DNA from: JTS-AC122 sp050246015
Lineage (GTDB): Bacteria; Planctomycetota; Phycisphaerae; Phycisphaerales; UBA1924
Length of the DNA stretch: 64,000 nucleotides
NCBI GenBank assembly: GCA_050246015.1
Contig: JBFWWU010000014.1
Location: 1 to 64,000, forward strand
Reading direction: 5' to 3'
A program made the position numbers and the translations under genes. Shown in pieces: positions 16,800 to 25,931 of this stretch (position 1 is its first letter; the number at the start of each line of letters is the position of its first letter). The notes under the pieces were generated by a model. The model had not been told where the DNA came from. It saw only the letters and a list, made by a program, of their open reading frames with translations, and did not search any database.

Positions 16800-17401
16800 G
16801 GGGCGCTCCTTCGCGGGCGCTGCACGCGGCGCCGGGACGAGGCATCGACGATGCAGACGAGGTTGAGCATGCCGGCGACGGCGGACATGAGGGTGCCCAG
16901 TTCGTTCACGCGTCCGACGGACTTGGAGTTGGGAGGTCGATCAGCGGGCGTGCCGAGGCGCGGCGAGCCGTCGGGGTTCAAGAGCGGCTGGCGGGTGACC
17001 GGGTGGACGAGTTGCACGGGCTGGCCGGTGTCGGGGTCGTGTGTGACGATGGGGATCCCGGTGCCGGGCTCGCGGATTTCGTAGGGTTCGGCGCTTCGGC
17101 GGGCGCCGGTGGGCAAGCGCACCTTGAGGTGGTTCTGGTGGTAGTAGTCCACACCGAAGGCGACCGGGCCGACGAGCCCCTGGCCGAGGAACCAGACGAA
17201 GTCTTCCTTACGGTCAACGACATCGACCCCGCCGATGAAGATGCCCCCGAAGAAGAGACCCAGGACGCCGGCGGCGATGAGGATGGCGCGCCGGGTCTCG
17301 CCGAGGTAGGCGTGCCCCGCGCCTGGGAACGCCAGGGCCGCGACGGCGGCGACGGGCTGGAAGGGTGGATCGTCCAGAAAGGGCGGCGGGTTCGTCGGCA
17401 T
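16796..17401 (-). CDS. Multi-pass membrane protein, DUF6677-like
   Basis: 201 residues. The N-terminal half has hydrophobic segments with AALAFPGAGHAYLGETRRAI, the turn typical of small TM2-like membrane proteins. GVLGLFFGGIFIGGV and a central span with DFVWFLGQGLVGPVAFGVDY follow. The C-terminal third is Pro-rich, then another span and an Arg-rich end. It resembles the planctomycete family I know as DUF6677; this is from memory and not checked. It is the first gene of the operon running to mqnB. A role at the membrane is all that can be said. Confidence 0.75.
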   Translation of the reverse strand: MPTNPPPFLDDPPFQPVAAVAALAFPGAGHAYLGETRRAILIAAGVLGLFFGGIFIGGVDVVDRKEDFVWFLGQGLVGPVAFGVDYYHQNHLKVRLPTGARRSAEPYEIREPGTGIPIVTHDPDTGQPVQLVHPVTRQPLLNPDGSPRLGTPADRPPNSKSVGRVNELGTLMSAVAGMLNLVCIVDASSRRRVQRPRRSAP

Positions 17402-17823
17402 GGTGTGTCAGCAGAAGATCGGCGGAGAAGGATCGGGTGGTGACGATGTGTGTGGCGCGGCGCGGCGGAAACGATAGGGGCGCTGAGTCGGGCGGGAGAG
17501 CGCGAGCCGTCGGCTCAACTCGGCGGACGGCGGGCTGTTGCCTGCCGGAATGAAGGTGGTAAGAATGGGGCTTGCAGAAGGGCAGAAGGTCAAAGGGTGG
17601 TGAGCGGCGCGCGGGCGGAAACAGGTTGTCCAGGGAATAGCGCCGGAAGAGTTGACACGGTTGGAAGGCGGTGTAGTGTTGGGCCCGAATGGGGCGTGCC
17701 GGGAGGTGGGCTGGTGGCTACGCTAGGGCCCGCCGAGAGCGGGTCGATCAAGGCGCCGGTCAAACGACGCAGGGAACGACGCAGGGATCACGGCTGGAGC
17801 AGATGAGAACGCGAGGAAGAACC
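17402..17823 (+). promoter_or_regulatory. Intergenic region with a candidate promoter for the acidic-protein operon
   Basis: About 420 bases between divergent genes. TTGACA at 17652-17657 is a perfect -35 box, followed after 16 bases by TAGTGT at 17674-17679, a weaker -10, pointing at the acidic protein gene about 145 bases downstream. The rest shows purine-rich stretches but no convincing ORF, tRNA or terminator. The promoter of the 17401 operon must lie here on the other strand, but I do not see a clear one. Confidence 0.4.
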
Positions 17824-18117
17824 ATGGAAGCGCTGATCAATCACGTTCTGGAGCAGGAAGGCACCGAGCCCGAAGCCGCGGCGGGTGTGCAACAGTTCAA
17901 GCCGTACGTTCCGTTTATGAATCCCGGCGTGACCGTCCTGAACGGCGACGGCGATGACGACGGGGAAGACGATTTCGAAGATGAGGGCTTTGAGGACGAA
18001 GACGATCTTGAGGAAGATGATGAGTTCGAGGAAGAAGAGGACGACTTCTTCGAGGACGACGACGAAGAAGACGATGAGTTCGACGACGACGATGACGATG
18101 AAGACGACGACTTCTGA
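17824..18117 (+). CDS. Small protein with a long Asp/Glu tail
   Basis: 97 residues from ATG 17824, chosen because AGGAAG lies five bases upstream; an ATG seven codons earlier has no such site. Residues 1-40 look folded (MEALINHVLEQEG, then QQFKPYVPFMNPGVTVL). Residues 41-97 are almost only Asp, Glu and a few Phe and Gly, ending DDDEDDDF. Such tails occur in the delta subunit of RNA polymerase, in DNA mimics and in chaperone-like proteins, but the N-terminal part matches none that I recognise. The next gene follows after 41 bases on the same strand. Confidence 0.78.
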   Translation: MEALINHVLEQEGTEPEAAAGVQQFKPYVPFMNPGVTVLNGDGDDDGEDDFEDEGFEDEDDLEEDDEFEEEEDDFFEDDDEEDDEFDDDDDDEDDDF

Positions 18118-18158
18118 TCCGGCGCGGTCGCCGAAGCGAGGTCGATGCGGAGGCGTCC

Positions 18159-18680
18159 ATGCGTTCTCGTCCCAAGTCGTCGGCATCCAGTTCGACCACC
18201 GATAACGGCGGACACCATGATGCGGCGGGGGTGCCGGGCGATGGCGCCGATTCCACCGATGTTCGAGGCGCGGGGCAACCCGGGGGCGCGAAATCCGTGC
18301 TCCCGTGCGGGTCGTTTCCGTTGATCGACCGGCGGCTGGGGCTGGACCGGCGCGGGGTGAGCGACGGACCGGCGCGGGGTGAGACGGGGCTCGAGCAGCG
18401 CCGAGGCCCCGGACGCCGGCGCAGCGATTTCATGAAGGCCGCGGACGAAGGCGAGATGACCCGGGAGCAGTTCATGTTCCTGATGGCGATCGACGCGTTC
18501 AAGAAGTCCAACTCGAAGATGTACCCGACGTGGTCGGATGTGCTGGAGGTGATCCGGCTCATGGGGTATCGCAAGACGATGCCCAGCGAACTGAATCTGC
18601 GGCATGCCGAGGACTGGCGCGAGCCGGCGAATGCTCCGGCGAACGTGAAGACGATCGACGGGCAGCGCGAGGCGGCGTGA
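18159..18680 (+). CDS. Conserved-looking protein of unknown function
   Basis: 173 residues with GGAGG five bases before ATG 18159. The first 95 residues are low-complexity, Ser, Gly and Arg rich, with a repeated IDRRLGLDRRG / QRRGPGRRRSD pattern. The C-terminal 75 residues form a compact helical domain (TREQFMFLMAIDAFKKSN, MYPTWSDVLEVIRLMGYRK) that looks like the real functional unit. The spacing fits an operon with the acidic protein, and the very basic middle next to a very acidic neighbour is suggestive, by inference, of an interacting pair. Confidence 0.72.
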   Translation: MRSRPKSSASSSTTDNGGHHDAAGVPGDGADSTDVRGAGQPGGAKSVLPCGSFPLIDRRLGLDRRGVSDGPARGETGLEQRRGPGRRRSDFMKAADEGEMTREQFMFLMAIDAFKKSNSKMYPTWSDVLEVIRLMGYRKTMPSELNLRHAEDWREPANAPANVKTIDGQREAA

Positions 18681-18714
18681 GCGAGGGTGGAGCGCCGTCG
18701 ATCCGCGGGCGGCG

Positions 18715-19440
18715 TCAGCGGGCGCGTCGGCTGTACGCCCGGACGACCGCCGGTCGAACGACCCGGGTCCACGCCGCGTATCCCGCCGGGTTCAGGTGGA
18801 GCCCGTCGGCTTGAAAGAGCGAAGGATCGGGGCGGGCTTCGGGCGAAAGCATCGGGGGTTCGATGTCGAGGAAGGTGGCGCCGGGCGTCGCATCGCAGTA
18901 GTCGCGGACGATCATGTTTGCGCGGGCCATCGCGGGCCAGTTGCTCCATCGCGCCGGGCTTGGCTTGATCGCGATGTACAGCACGGCGGCGTCGGGCAAC
19001 AGGCGCCGGACGCGGCGGTCGAACTGGATGAAACCTTCGGCGGCCCGGGCCGCATCCTGGTTGTCCGTGCCCAGGTCGTTGTCCCCGCAGTAATACACGA
19101 TGACGGTCGGTCGATAAGGGCCGACGATCCGGTCGAAGACCGCGAGCACGTCGAAGGTCTTCGAGCCGCCGAAGCCGCGGTTGAGGACCGGGACCGGGCT
19201 CATATCGTCGGGGAGCGTCTTCCACATGCGGATGCTTGAACTGCCGACGAACAGAACCTGCCCGGGCGCGGGCGGGGCGGCCCGATCCGCGGCTTCGAAG
19301 GCGGCGATCTCGGGTTCGTACCACGGCGCGGCGCCGGCGGGCTCGGTTCGTATGACGGGCGGAAGGGCGCGGGTGGCGCAGCCGGGAAGTGCTGGCAGCA
19401 AGAGAACGGGCAGTATCCAGACGGCGACGTGACGGGCCAT
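18715..19440 (-). CDS. SGNH/GDSL-family lipoprotein, probable esterase
   Basis: 241 residues from ATG 19440. The signal peptide ends in a lipobox (LLPALPGC), so it is probably an outer-membrane or periplasmic lipoprotein. SGNH blocks are visible in order: LFVGSSSIRMW (block I Ser), LNRGFGGSK (block II Gly), YYCGDND (block III, Asn in the usual place) and ADGLHLNPAGYAAW (block V Asp and His). This fits the GDSL hydrolases that deacetylate polysaccharides or lipids. The frame is open 26 codons further upstream but lacks a signal there. Confidence 0.9.
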   Translation of the reverse strand: MARHVAVWILPVLLLPALPGCATRALPPVIRTEPAGAAPWYEPEIAAFEAADRAAPPAPGQVLFVGSSSIRMWKTLPDDMSPVPVLNRGFGGSKTFDVLAVFDRIVGPYRPTVIVYYCGDNDLGTDNQDAARAAEGFIQFDRRVRRLLPDAAVLYIAIKPSPARWSNWPAMARANMIVRDYCDATPGATFLDIEPPMLSPEARPDPSLFQADGLHLNPAGYAAWTRVVRPAVVRAYSRRAR

Positions 19441-19572
19441 GAGGGCAGAGTATGGAACGACGAGCGTGAGGTGCACGCGGCGACCAGGCGGGTTAGACAA
19501 GGGGATGGAATGACGCATGTTCGCGTGATTTTCGTCCTGCGATTGCCCGCGGGACGCCGATAAGATAGTCCG

Positions 19573-20322
19573 GTGTCACGACCCGCTCGCACGCCGCTGA
19601 TTCCCATTGACGCCGGGTGGCTGTTTCTGCTCCCGGGGCTGGTGCTGCTATCGGCAACGGTGCTGATCCCGGCGTACAACGACGTGCTGGATGCCCGGTG
19701 GGCACGCGACCGGGCGGCGGCGATCGAGCAGTCTCGCCTGGACCGACTAAGCCGATACGGTCAGTACTTGGATGCGTTGGAGCGTCAGGATCCGAGCGTG
19801 GTGAAATCGCTGGCGGCGTCGCAACTCAACATGGTGCCCGAGTCGTATGAGCCGCTGTCGCCCCCAGTCGATCCGGCGAACGTGCCCGCGTCAGTGTTTC
19901 CATTGCTGGAGCCCGAGCCGCTGACGATCTCGAACCTGCCGCCGGCCCGGCAGAAGTCGCGGCTGGAGGTTTGGTCGACTAGCGACCGCACGCGAGTGTG
20001 GCTGATCGCGGCGGGTGGGTTGTGTGTGCTGGTGGGTCTGCTGCCGCCGGCGGTGCGTTCGGCGTCGCACGAGTCGGCGGCGAATCGAGAGACGCCAAGG
20101 CGAGCGCCCATGCCGGGACGCCGCCGGGGCACCGCCGCAGGATTCGTCGGACCGGCCGAGAAGCCGGCGGAGGCACCGGAGACGGAGCCACTGCCGGCGA
20201 TCATGCCGGAAGTGAAACCCATGCCGGCGGCGACCATCGAGGCCAAGCCCGTAAGCGCGTCACCCGGGCGCGTGGCGGATCCAGTGCCGGACCAGGCGCC
20301 GCGAGGGGGCACCGATGAATGA
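19573..20322 (+). CDS. Two-span membrane protein of unknown function
   Basis: 249 residues from GTG 19573. Membrane segments lie at about 15-33 (GWLFLLPGLVLLSATVLI) and 141-158 (VWLIAAGGLCVLVGLLPPA), with a charged, probably coiled region between them (WARDRAAAIEQSRLDRLS). The C-terminal 80 residues are Pro, Glu and Ala rich and look disordered. It resembles a small septum-type or secretion accessory protein only in layout. It overlaps the start of gatC by eight bases, so they are cotranscribed. Confidence 0.72.
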   Translation: MSRPARTPLIPIDAGWLFLLPGLVLLSATVLIPAYNDVLDARWARDRAAAIEQSRLDRLSRYGQYLDALERQDPSVVKSLAASQLNMVPESYEPLSPPVDPANVPASVFPLLEPEPLTISNLPPARQKSRLEVWSTSDRTRVWLIAAGGLCVLVGLLPPAVRSASHESAANRETPRRAPMPGRRRGTAAGFVGPAEKPAEAPETEPLPAIMPEVKPMPAATIEAKPVSASPGRVADPVPDQAPRGGTDE

Positions 20323-20647
20323 CTCGCCGGGCGTGCCGAACATCGCGCCGCTCACGCTGGAAGACGTGCGGAAGGTCGCCAGGCTCGCGAGGCTGGCGGT
20401 CAGCGGTGAGCAGGCGCAGACCTATCGAGAGCATCTCCGGGCGGTGATCGAGCACGCCGATCGGCTGCGGGGTCTTGATCTGGCAAGCGTCGAGCCGATG
20501 TCGAGCCCGATGGATGCGACCGCTTTGCCGCGAGATGATGTGCCAGGGCCGACGCTCCCGCTGGAAACGGTGATGGGGCTGGCGCCGGATGCGATGTCGC
20601 CGTTCTTCAAGGTGTCCAAGGTGCTGGGCGAGGGCGGGGGGGCGTAG
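20315..20647 (+). CDS. gatC: Asp-tRNA(Asn)/Glu-tRNA(Gln) amidotransferase subunit C
   Basis: 110 residues, the usual GatC size. GatC stabilises the GatCAB complex that amidates mischarged Glu-tRNA(Gln) and Asp-tRNA(Asn). The family pattern is clear: LTLEDVRKVARLARLAVSGEQ, then VIEHADRLRGLDLASVEPM, and the TALPRDDVPGPTLPLETVM stretch containing the RxD motif. gatA and gatB are not next to it; the next gene converges. It overlaps the membrane gene upstream. Confidence 0.92.
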   Translation: MNDSPGVPNIAPLTLEDVRKVARLARLAVSGEQAQTYREHLRAVIEHADRLRGLDLASVEPMSSPMDATALPRDDVPGPTLPLETVMGLAPDAMSPFFKVSKVLGEGGGA

Positions 20648-20699
20648 GTCGCGGGAGTTTTTCGGATCGGGGAGGTGCGGAAGCGAGATCATCGAATGA

Positions 20700-20732
20700 A
20701 AGAGGGCGCGCCGAGTTGCGGCGCGCCCTCTT
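20700..20732. terminator. Bidirectional terminator between gatC and fusA
   Basis: A perfect 14-bp stem (AAGAGGGCGCGCCG with its complement) around the loop AGTTG. It lies 53 bases after the gatC stop and 42 bases past the fusA stop on the other strand. On the minus strand the stem runs into CTCTTTCATT, so it best serves fusA; on the plus strand only TT follows. Confidence 0.8.
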
Positions 20733-20773
20733 GGCGCTTGCGTCTGGAAGAAACGGTCGCACCGCGGAGCGTA

Positions 20774-22891
20774 TCAGCGGCCCTGGTCTTCGAGGACTTC
20801 CTTCATCAGGCTCATCGGCATCTGGCGATACTCGAGGAACTCCATGGTGTTGCTCGCACGGCCCTGCGACATGCCGCGCAGGCTCGTGGTGTACCCGAAC
20901 ATCTCTGCCAGCGGGACTTCACAGGTGAGGAGTTTGACGACGCCGCGATCTTCGGTGTCGATGATCATGCCGCGGCGTGAGGCCATGTCGCCGGTGACGT
21001 TGCCGAGATAATCGTTGGGCACCGTGACGACGACCTTCATGATGGGTTCCAGCAGCACGCATCCGGCCTTTTCGACGGCTTCCTGGAGCGCGATGCGGCC
21101 GGCCTGCTCGAAGGCCACTTGGGACGAATCGACCGCGTGGTACGAACCATCGACGAGGGTGACCTTGATGTTGATCATCGGGTACCCGTACTTGGCGCCG
21201 CTGACGGCGGTCTGGCGCACGCCGTATTCGACGGAGGGGATGAACTCCTTGGGGATCGCGCCGCCGACGACCTTGTTCTCGAACGCGATCAGGTCGGTGT
21301 AATCGAGTTCCTCCTCGGCGGCCCGCTCGGCGGAGAAGGGTTCGAGGTGGATCTGGCAGTCGCCGAACTGGCCGCGGCCGCCGGTCTGCTTCTTGAAGAG
21401 CCCGCGCACCCACTCGACCTTCTTGGTGACGGTCTCGCGGTAGGAGACCTTGGGCTTGCCGACCTCGACGTTGATCTTCATGTCGCGCACGAGTTTGTTC
21501 TTGATGATCTCAAGGTGCAGTTCGCCCATGCCGGCGATGATCGTCTGGCCGGTCTCTTCGTTGTAGTTGGAGCGGAAGGACGGATCCTCGCGGCGGATGA
21601 CCTGGAGCGCGTCGCCGAGTTTACGCTTGTCGTCCTGGCTCTTGGGCTCGATGGACATGGAGATGACCGGCTCGGGGAAGGTCATGCGTTCGAGGATGAT
21701 CGGCTGATCGGGGTCGCAGAGGGTGTCGCCGGTGTACGAGTCCTTGATGCCGACGACGGCGACGATGTTGCCGGTGGTGGCGGCTTCGAGGGGGATGCGG
21801 TTGTTGGCGTGCATCTCGAAGATGCGCGAGGCGATCTCGCGTTTGCCGTTGCCCGGGTTGACGCAGCGGGTTCCCTTTTCCAGTTTGCCGGAGTAGATGC
21901 GCATGTAGGTGAGGTCGCCGTGGGTGTCGGAGACGACCTTGAAGACCAGGGCGGAGAAGGGGGCGCTGTCGTCGTGGGGCCGGGTGAGTTTGGTCTCCTT
22001 GTCGCGAGGGTCGAGCCCTTCGATCTGGGCCTTCTCGTGCGGGGCGGGGAGGTAATCGATGACGGCGTCGAGGATCTTCTGCACACCGATGTTGCGCAGC
22101 GCCGCCCCGCAGAGGACCGGGAAGCAGCGCCGCTCGATGGTTCCCTTGCGAAGCGCGGCCTTGAGTTCCTCAATCGTCGGCTCCTGCCCGTTGAGGTACT
22201 TCTCCATCAGGTGATCGTCGAGTTCCGCGGTCTTCTCAACCAGGTCATGACGCCACTTCTTGGCGGTATCCATCCACTCGGCGGGGATGTCCTTCTCGGT
22301 GATGACCGCGCCCTTCTCGTCGGCGTCGTAGTAGAAAGCCCGCATGGTGAGCAGGTCGATGATCCCTTGGAGTTCGTGCCCCTTACCGATGGGGTACTGG
22401 ATCGCGATCGCGTTGACGCCGAGGCGGTCCAGGATCGTCTGGTACGAGAAATCGAAGTCGCCCCCGATCTTGTCCATCTTGTTGACGAAGCACAGGCGCG
22501 GGACGCGGTAGCGATCGGCCTGGCGCCAGACGGTTTCGGACTGTGCTTCGACGCCTTCCTTGCCGTCAAAGACGGCGACGGCTCCGTCGAGCACGCGCAG
22601 GGAGCGCTCGACCTCGATCGTGAAGTCCACGTGCCCGGGTGTATCGATCAGGTTGATCTTGTACTCGTGCCCATCCTTGTCCCACGGACAGGTGGTCGCG
22701 GCGGACTGGATCGTGATGCCGCGTTCCTGCTCTTCCTGCAGGAAGTCCATAGTCGCGGTGCCCTCGTGCACCTCGCCCATCTTGTAGTTCTTGCCGGTGT
22801 AATACAGGATTCGCTCGGAGACGGTGGTCTTCCCGGCGTCGATGTGGGCGCAAATCCCGATGTTGCGAATGTGGTTCAGATCGGTAGGCAT
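20774..22891 (-). CDS. fusA: Translation elongation factor G
   Basis: 705 residues, full length for EF-G, which uses GTP to drive ribosomal translocation. G-domain motifs are intact: AHIDAGKTT near residue 16, the switch I GITIQSAATT, DTPGHVDF, NKMDKIG and SGA-type CGAALRN. Domains II to V follow, with TGGRGQFGDCQIHLEP in domain IV and a C-terminal GYTTSLRGMSQGRA in domain V. AAGGAC lies eight bases before the ATG. The str-operon neighbours (rpsL, rpsG, tuf) are absent, so it may be one of several EF-G copies of planctomycetes. Confidence 0.97.
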   Translation of the reverse strand: MPTDLNHIRNIGICAHIDAGKTTVSERILYYTGKNYKMGEVHEGTATMDFLQEEQERGITIQSAATTCPWDKDGHEYKINLIDTPGHVDFTIEVERSLRVLDGAVAVFDGKEGVEAQSETVWRQADRYRVPRLCFVNKMDKIGGDFDFSYQTILDRLGVNAIAIQYPIGKGHELQGIIDLLTMRAFYYDADEKGAVITEKDIPAEWMDTAKKWRHDLVEKTAELDDHLMEKYLNGQEPTIEELKAALRKGTIERRCFPVLCGAALRNIGVQKILDAVIDYLPAPHEKAQIEGLDPRDKETKLTRPHDDSAPFSALVFKVVSDTHGDLTYMRIYSGKLEKGTRCVNPGNGKREIASRIFEMHANNRIPLEAATTGNIVAVVGIKDSYTGDTLCDPDQPIILERMTFPEPVISMSIEPKSQDDKRKLGDALQVIRREDPSFRSNYNEETGQTIIAGMGELHLEIIKNKLVRDMKINVEVGKPKVSYRETVTKKVEWVRGLFKKQTGGRGQFGDCQIHLEPFSAERAAEEELDYTDLIAFENKVVGGAIPKEFIPSVEYGVRQTAVSGAKYGYPMINIKVTLVDGSYHAVDSSQVAFEQAGRIALQEAVEKAGCVLLEPIMKVVVTVPNDYLGNVTGDMASRRGMIIDTEDRGVVKLLTCEVPLAEMFGYTTSLRGMSQGRASNTMEFLEYRQMPMSLMKEVLEDQGR

Positions 22892-23360
22892 TGGTCGGTC
22901 CTTGGTGTCGAGGCGTGTCGCGGTCGGGGTTTATTTGTCGACTCGCGAGTGCTGCTGTGTGGCAACCCAGAGCACCGGCAGACGCGGCAGGCTCCGGGAG
23001 GGAGGGGGATTGTCGTCGATCGGAGCTTCGGCTGGAGGGTCGTGAGCCGAACGGGGTTGGTCGGAAAGGATCGGGAGGAAGGGCGGGCGTGGCTCAATCG
23101 GGGCACGCGTCGCGTCGATCCATTTTGGACGTAGTGATTCGATACGCACTTGCCGGGATTCGCGTTGGGAACCTTCGGCGCGGAGCGAGAGGCCGGCGGG
23201 TGAAGCGTGTCAGTGGGCCTCGTCGTCGTCTTCTTGCATAGCCGTCACTCCTGCGGGTGCGATCTCCGGCGCCGATGATGCAATCGGTCGAGGGAGATCG
23301 ACCGCTCGTCGGCGAATCCGGCAGAATTGAGGCACAATCGTAGCGAAGCGCACACAGGCG
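22892..23360. other. Intergenic region upstream of fusA
   Basis: 469 bases between fusA and the polysaccharide gene, both on the minus strand. The only notable item is a nine-codon minus-strand ORF at 23210-23239 (MQEDDDEAH) with AGGAG eight bases before its ATG. It could be a leader peptide of the fusA transcript or chance. I see no tRNA, no terminator and no clear promoter boxes. Confidence 0.3.
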
Positions 23361-25931
23361 TCAAGAAGCGCCCGCCAGGCGGCCGGCCTCGATCCGTTCA
23401 TCCGGACTCAAGCCTTGCGCCTGGGCGTCGAGCCGCTTCAGCGCGTCCAGTTCGAGAAGTTTTCGTGCCCACTTTGAGGCGGACTGAGGGTCGTGAAGGG
23501 CGACCGCCAGTCGCATCAGCCGCTTGGGGAACTCCAGGTTGTACGGGTCGAGCGCCGCGCCCTGCTCGGCGGCGTCGGCGGCGGCGCGCAAGTCCGCCTC
23601 GTCGGCGCGCCCGACTGTGCTGAGCATGTCGTGCCGGGTCTGGTGCATGAGCGCCAGCCAGCCGTACTCCACCGGGCGCACCCGCGTCGGCGCGGGCGGG
23701 TCAGCACCGATGCGAGCGCGGCTCCACTTGAGGGCCAGGTCGAGCCGACGAACGGCGTCGGGGATGTCGCGTCGGTCCAGTGACCGCTGCGCCAGGATGA
23801 CCTGGAGATGCGAGGCCTCGCGCAGGGACTTGAAATCGCGCGGGCGGCCGCCGTTGTTGCCCACGCGGGCCGCGCTCAGGAGTTTGTCGGTCGCCGATTC
23901 GAGCCGGCGGCGTTCCAGGAGGAGCAGGTTCTGCTGGATGGACTCGGGCGTGGCCGGGATGATGCCGGGCAGTTCGTTGCCGATATCGACCGCGAGTTCG
24001 TCCAGCAGGCGGGTCTGCTCGGGCGAGGGCGGGCGCGACATGAGTTCAGCGAAGCGGGATGTGAGCGGCTGGAGCGGCGCGACGGTCCTGGCGGCGGAAA
24101 CCAGCAGGCGCTCGCGGGGCGTGGTGCGCGACGCCGTCAGTGCCACCGGCGCCAACAGTGCGATCCCGACCGCCGATGCGATGCGATCCGGGCGTCGGCG
24201 ACGGATCGTCGCGGATGCCTGCGACGGCGAGTACGAGAACGCGCCGGCGGCTCCGATCACCATGAGCAGCAGCGACGCGGACCCGGGCCACACCGCCGTC
24301 TGGTCGATCAGTGCATGAGCGCCCATCGCGACGGCGCCGGCGGCGAGCGAGCATCGGGCGGCGCGGTCGGTCTGCTCCTCGCCGATCCCCCGGGGCAGGC
24401 GCAGGATCACGAACCAGCCGACCAGGCCGGCGGCCGCGATTCCAATGATGCGGACCATGCCCAGGTCAAGCGTCAGGATCGGCTGCTCCATCGTCATCGC
24501 GATCAGCGTGGCGATGACCACCACGCCAACGACGACGCGCAGGCACCAGGCCGGCTCGATATGCTCCCAGCGGAACCCCTCGTCGGGGGCGGACGGTGCT
24601 GGGGGAGGAGGCGCGGCAGAAAGTGACACGCTCGTTGAGCCCGCCCGCGCGATCCAGATCAGCCACAGCGCGATCCATGCCAGCGCGAGCACGCCACCCG
24701 CGGCCCAGTAGTCCATGAACACGTTGTGAGCGCTCGAGACATCTTCAGGGCTCAGCGGATCCTTGTAGATGGAATAGAACGGCTGGAATCCACCCGGGCC
24801 GCACCCGAAGGCGTCGAGCAGACCGACCTTGGCGGCGGCTTTGAGGTAGAACCAGCGAAACAACAGGCTGAGTTCACCCTTTTCGCCGAGCAGCGCGTTG
24901 GCGATGACAAGCGCAAATACGCTCGCCAGCGCGCCCAGCGACAGCACCGGCCCCGCGAACCCGAGCCAGGGTCGGTCCGATCGTGCGCGACGGCGACGCA
25001 CCATCGTGGCGGCCAGGGCGAACGTCAATCCAAGCGCCAGCGCCGCGACGCCGCCCTTGGCCTGGCACAGCGCCAGCGCCACCAGCGAGGCCAGGAGCAG
25101 GAGCGTGGCGCCGACGATCGCGTTGGCGCGGCGCGGGCCCTGTCCGGCCTGGGCGGCATCGCGGCCGCGCCACCGACGCGCGACGAGAACCAACAACACG
25201 CCGGCGCACGTCGCGCCCCCGGCAGCGAACGTCGCCAGCACATTGGAGAGGCCGAACCAGGCCGACGCATCGCTCTGCTCGATGCGGCGCGTGTACGAGC
25301 GGGCCATCGGCGAGTCGGGCTGCCACCCCTGCGACTCGAAGACGCGCTGCTTGCTGGCCCGAAACGTGGCGATCGTCTCCGGGTGCTCGATGAAGACTTC
25401 CTGCGCCGCGCGCACCGCGAACATCACGACGATCGTCAGGAAGATCGCCAGCACCGTGCAGCGGAGGCGCGGGCTCCGGCACGCGTGCATCATCGTCACG
25501 CCCAGCGTCATCGCGGCGATCCAGGACGAGCTCGTCTCGCCGTCCGCCTCGGCTCGGCGCGAACCGACCCACATGACGACGGCGCCGACCAGCAGGAGCC
25601 CCAGCAGTTCCCAGCGCACGCGCCGGCCCGCCAGCCATTCCGCGCCGAGTATCAGCACGCACCCGAGTTGAATCGCCAGATCGACCAGCATCGACCGGCC
25701 CGGACCCAGCCCGGTGTGCGGAATCGGGAAGATCAGCGGATCCAGGTCCCATCCGGGGAAGGGCGCGAACGTAGTGACGGCGTGCAGCACGGCTCCTGAC
25801 GCCGCGAGCATGAAGCCCAGCAGCGACAGCACCGCGACGATGCTGGTGGATCGATTCTGAAGCGATTGTGCAGGCGGGTGCTGGGGAGACTGGGTGTGGT
25901 GGGTGGGAGGAGTGGGGGGGGTGGGGGTCAT
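23361..25931 (-). CDS. O-antigen-ligase-like multi-pass membrane protein
   Basis: 856 residues. After a Pro/Thr-rich cytoplasmic N-terminus there are about 12 membrane spans. The motif region at about 360-420 (FGCGPGGFQPFYSIYKDP, then SSAHNVFMDYWAAGGVLAL) matches the Wzy_C domain of O-antigen ligases and polymerases, with the conserved GxG and the His in the long outer loop. The C-terminal 230 residues are soluble and helical, TPR-like (DAVRRLDLALKWSRA). It is translationally coupled to the WecA-like gene (ATGA overlap at 25928-25931), which points to surface polysaccharide assembly. Ligase versus polymerase cannot be told. Confidence 0.82.
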   Translation of the reverse strand: MTPTPPTPPTHHTQSPQHPPAQSLQNRSTSIVAVLSLLGFMLAASGAVLHAVTTFAPFPGWDLDPLIFPIPHTGLGPGRSMLVDLAIQLGCVLILGAEWLAGRRVRWELLGLLLVGAVVMWVGSRRAEADGETSSSWIAAMTLGVTMMHACRSPRLRCTVLAIFLTIVVMFAVRAAQEVFIEHPETIATFRASKQRVFESQGWQPDSPMARSYTRRIEQSDASAWFGLSNVLATFAAGGATCAGVLLVLVARRWRGRDAAQAGQGPRRANAIVGATLLLLASLVALALCQAKGGVAALALGLTFALAATMVRRRRARSDRPWLGFAGPVLSLGALASVFALVIANALLGEKGELSLLFRWFYLKAAAKVGLLDAFGCGPGGFQPFYSIYKDPLSPEDVSSAHNVFMDYWAAGGVLALAWIALWLIWIARAGSTSVSLSAAPPPPAPSAPDEGFRWEHIEPAWCLRVVVGVVVIATLIAMTMEQPILTLDLGMVRIIGIAAAGLVGWFVILRLPRGIGEEQTDRAARCSLAAGAVAMGAHALIDQTAVWPGSASLLLMVIGAAGAFSYSPSQASATIRRRRPDRIASAVGIALLAPVALTASRTTPRERLLVSAARTVAPLQPLTSRFAELMSRPPSPEQTRLLDELAVDIGNELPGIIPATPESIQQNLLLLERRRLESATDKLLSAARVGNNGGRPRDFKSLREASHLQVILAQRSLDRRDIPDAVRRLDLALKWSRARIGADPPAPTRVRPVEYGWLALMHQTRHDMLSTVGRADEADLRAAADAAEQGAALDPYNLEFPKRLMRLAVALHDPQSASKWARKLLELDALKRLDAQAQGLSPDERIEAGRLAGAS

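Noticed and set aside
18001..18114. The GAC/GAA-rich stretch as a simple DNA repeat
   Set aside because: Codons alternate GAC, GAT, GAA and GAG irregularly and stay in frame with a good start and stop, so it is coding for an acidic tail.
21119..23134. A 671-codon plus-strand open frame opposite fusA
   Set aside because: The product is a Val/Asp/Gly/Leu-rich mirror of the EF-G codons; EF-G is certain on the minus strand.
22892..23360. tRNA genes in the longer gaps
   Set aside because: I looked for T-loop patterns (GTTCGANTC) with matching acceptor stems here and at 14289-14719, 17402-17823 and 30067-30496 and found none.
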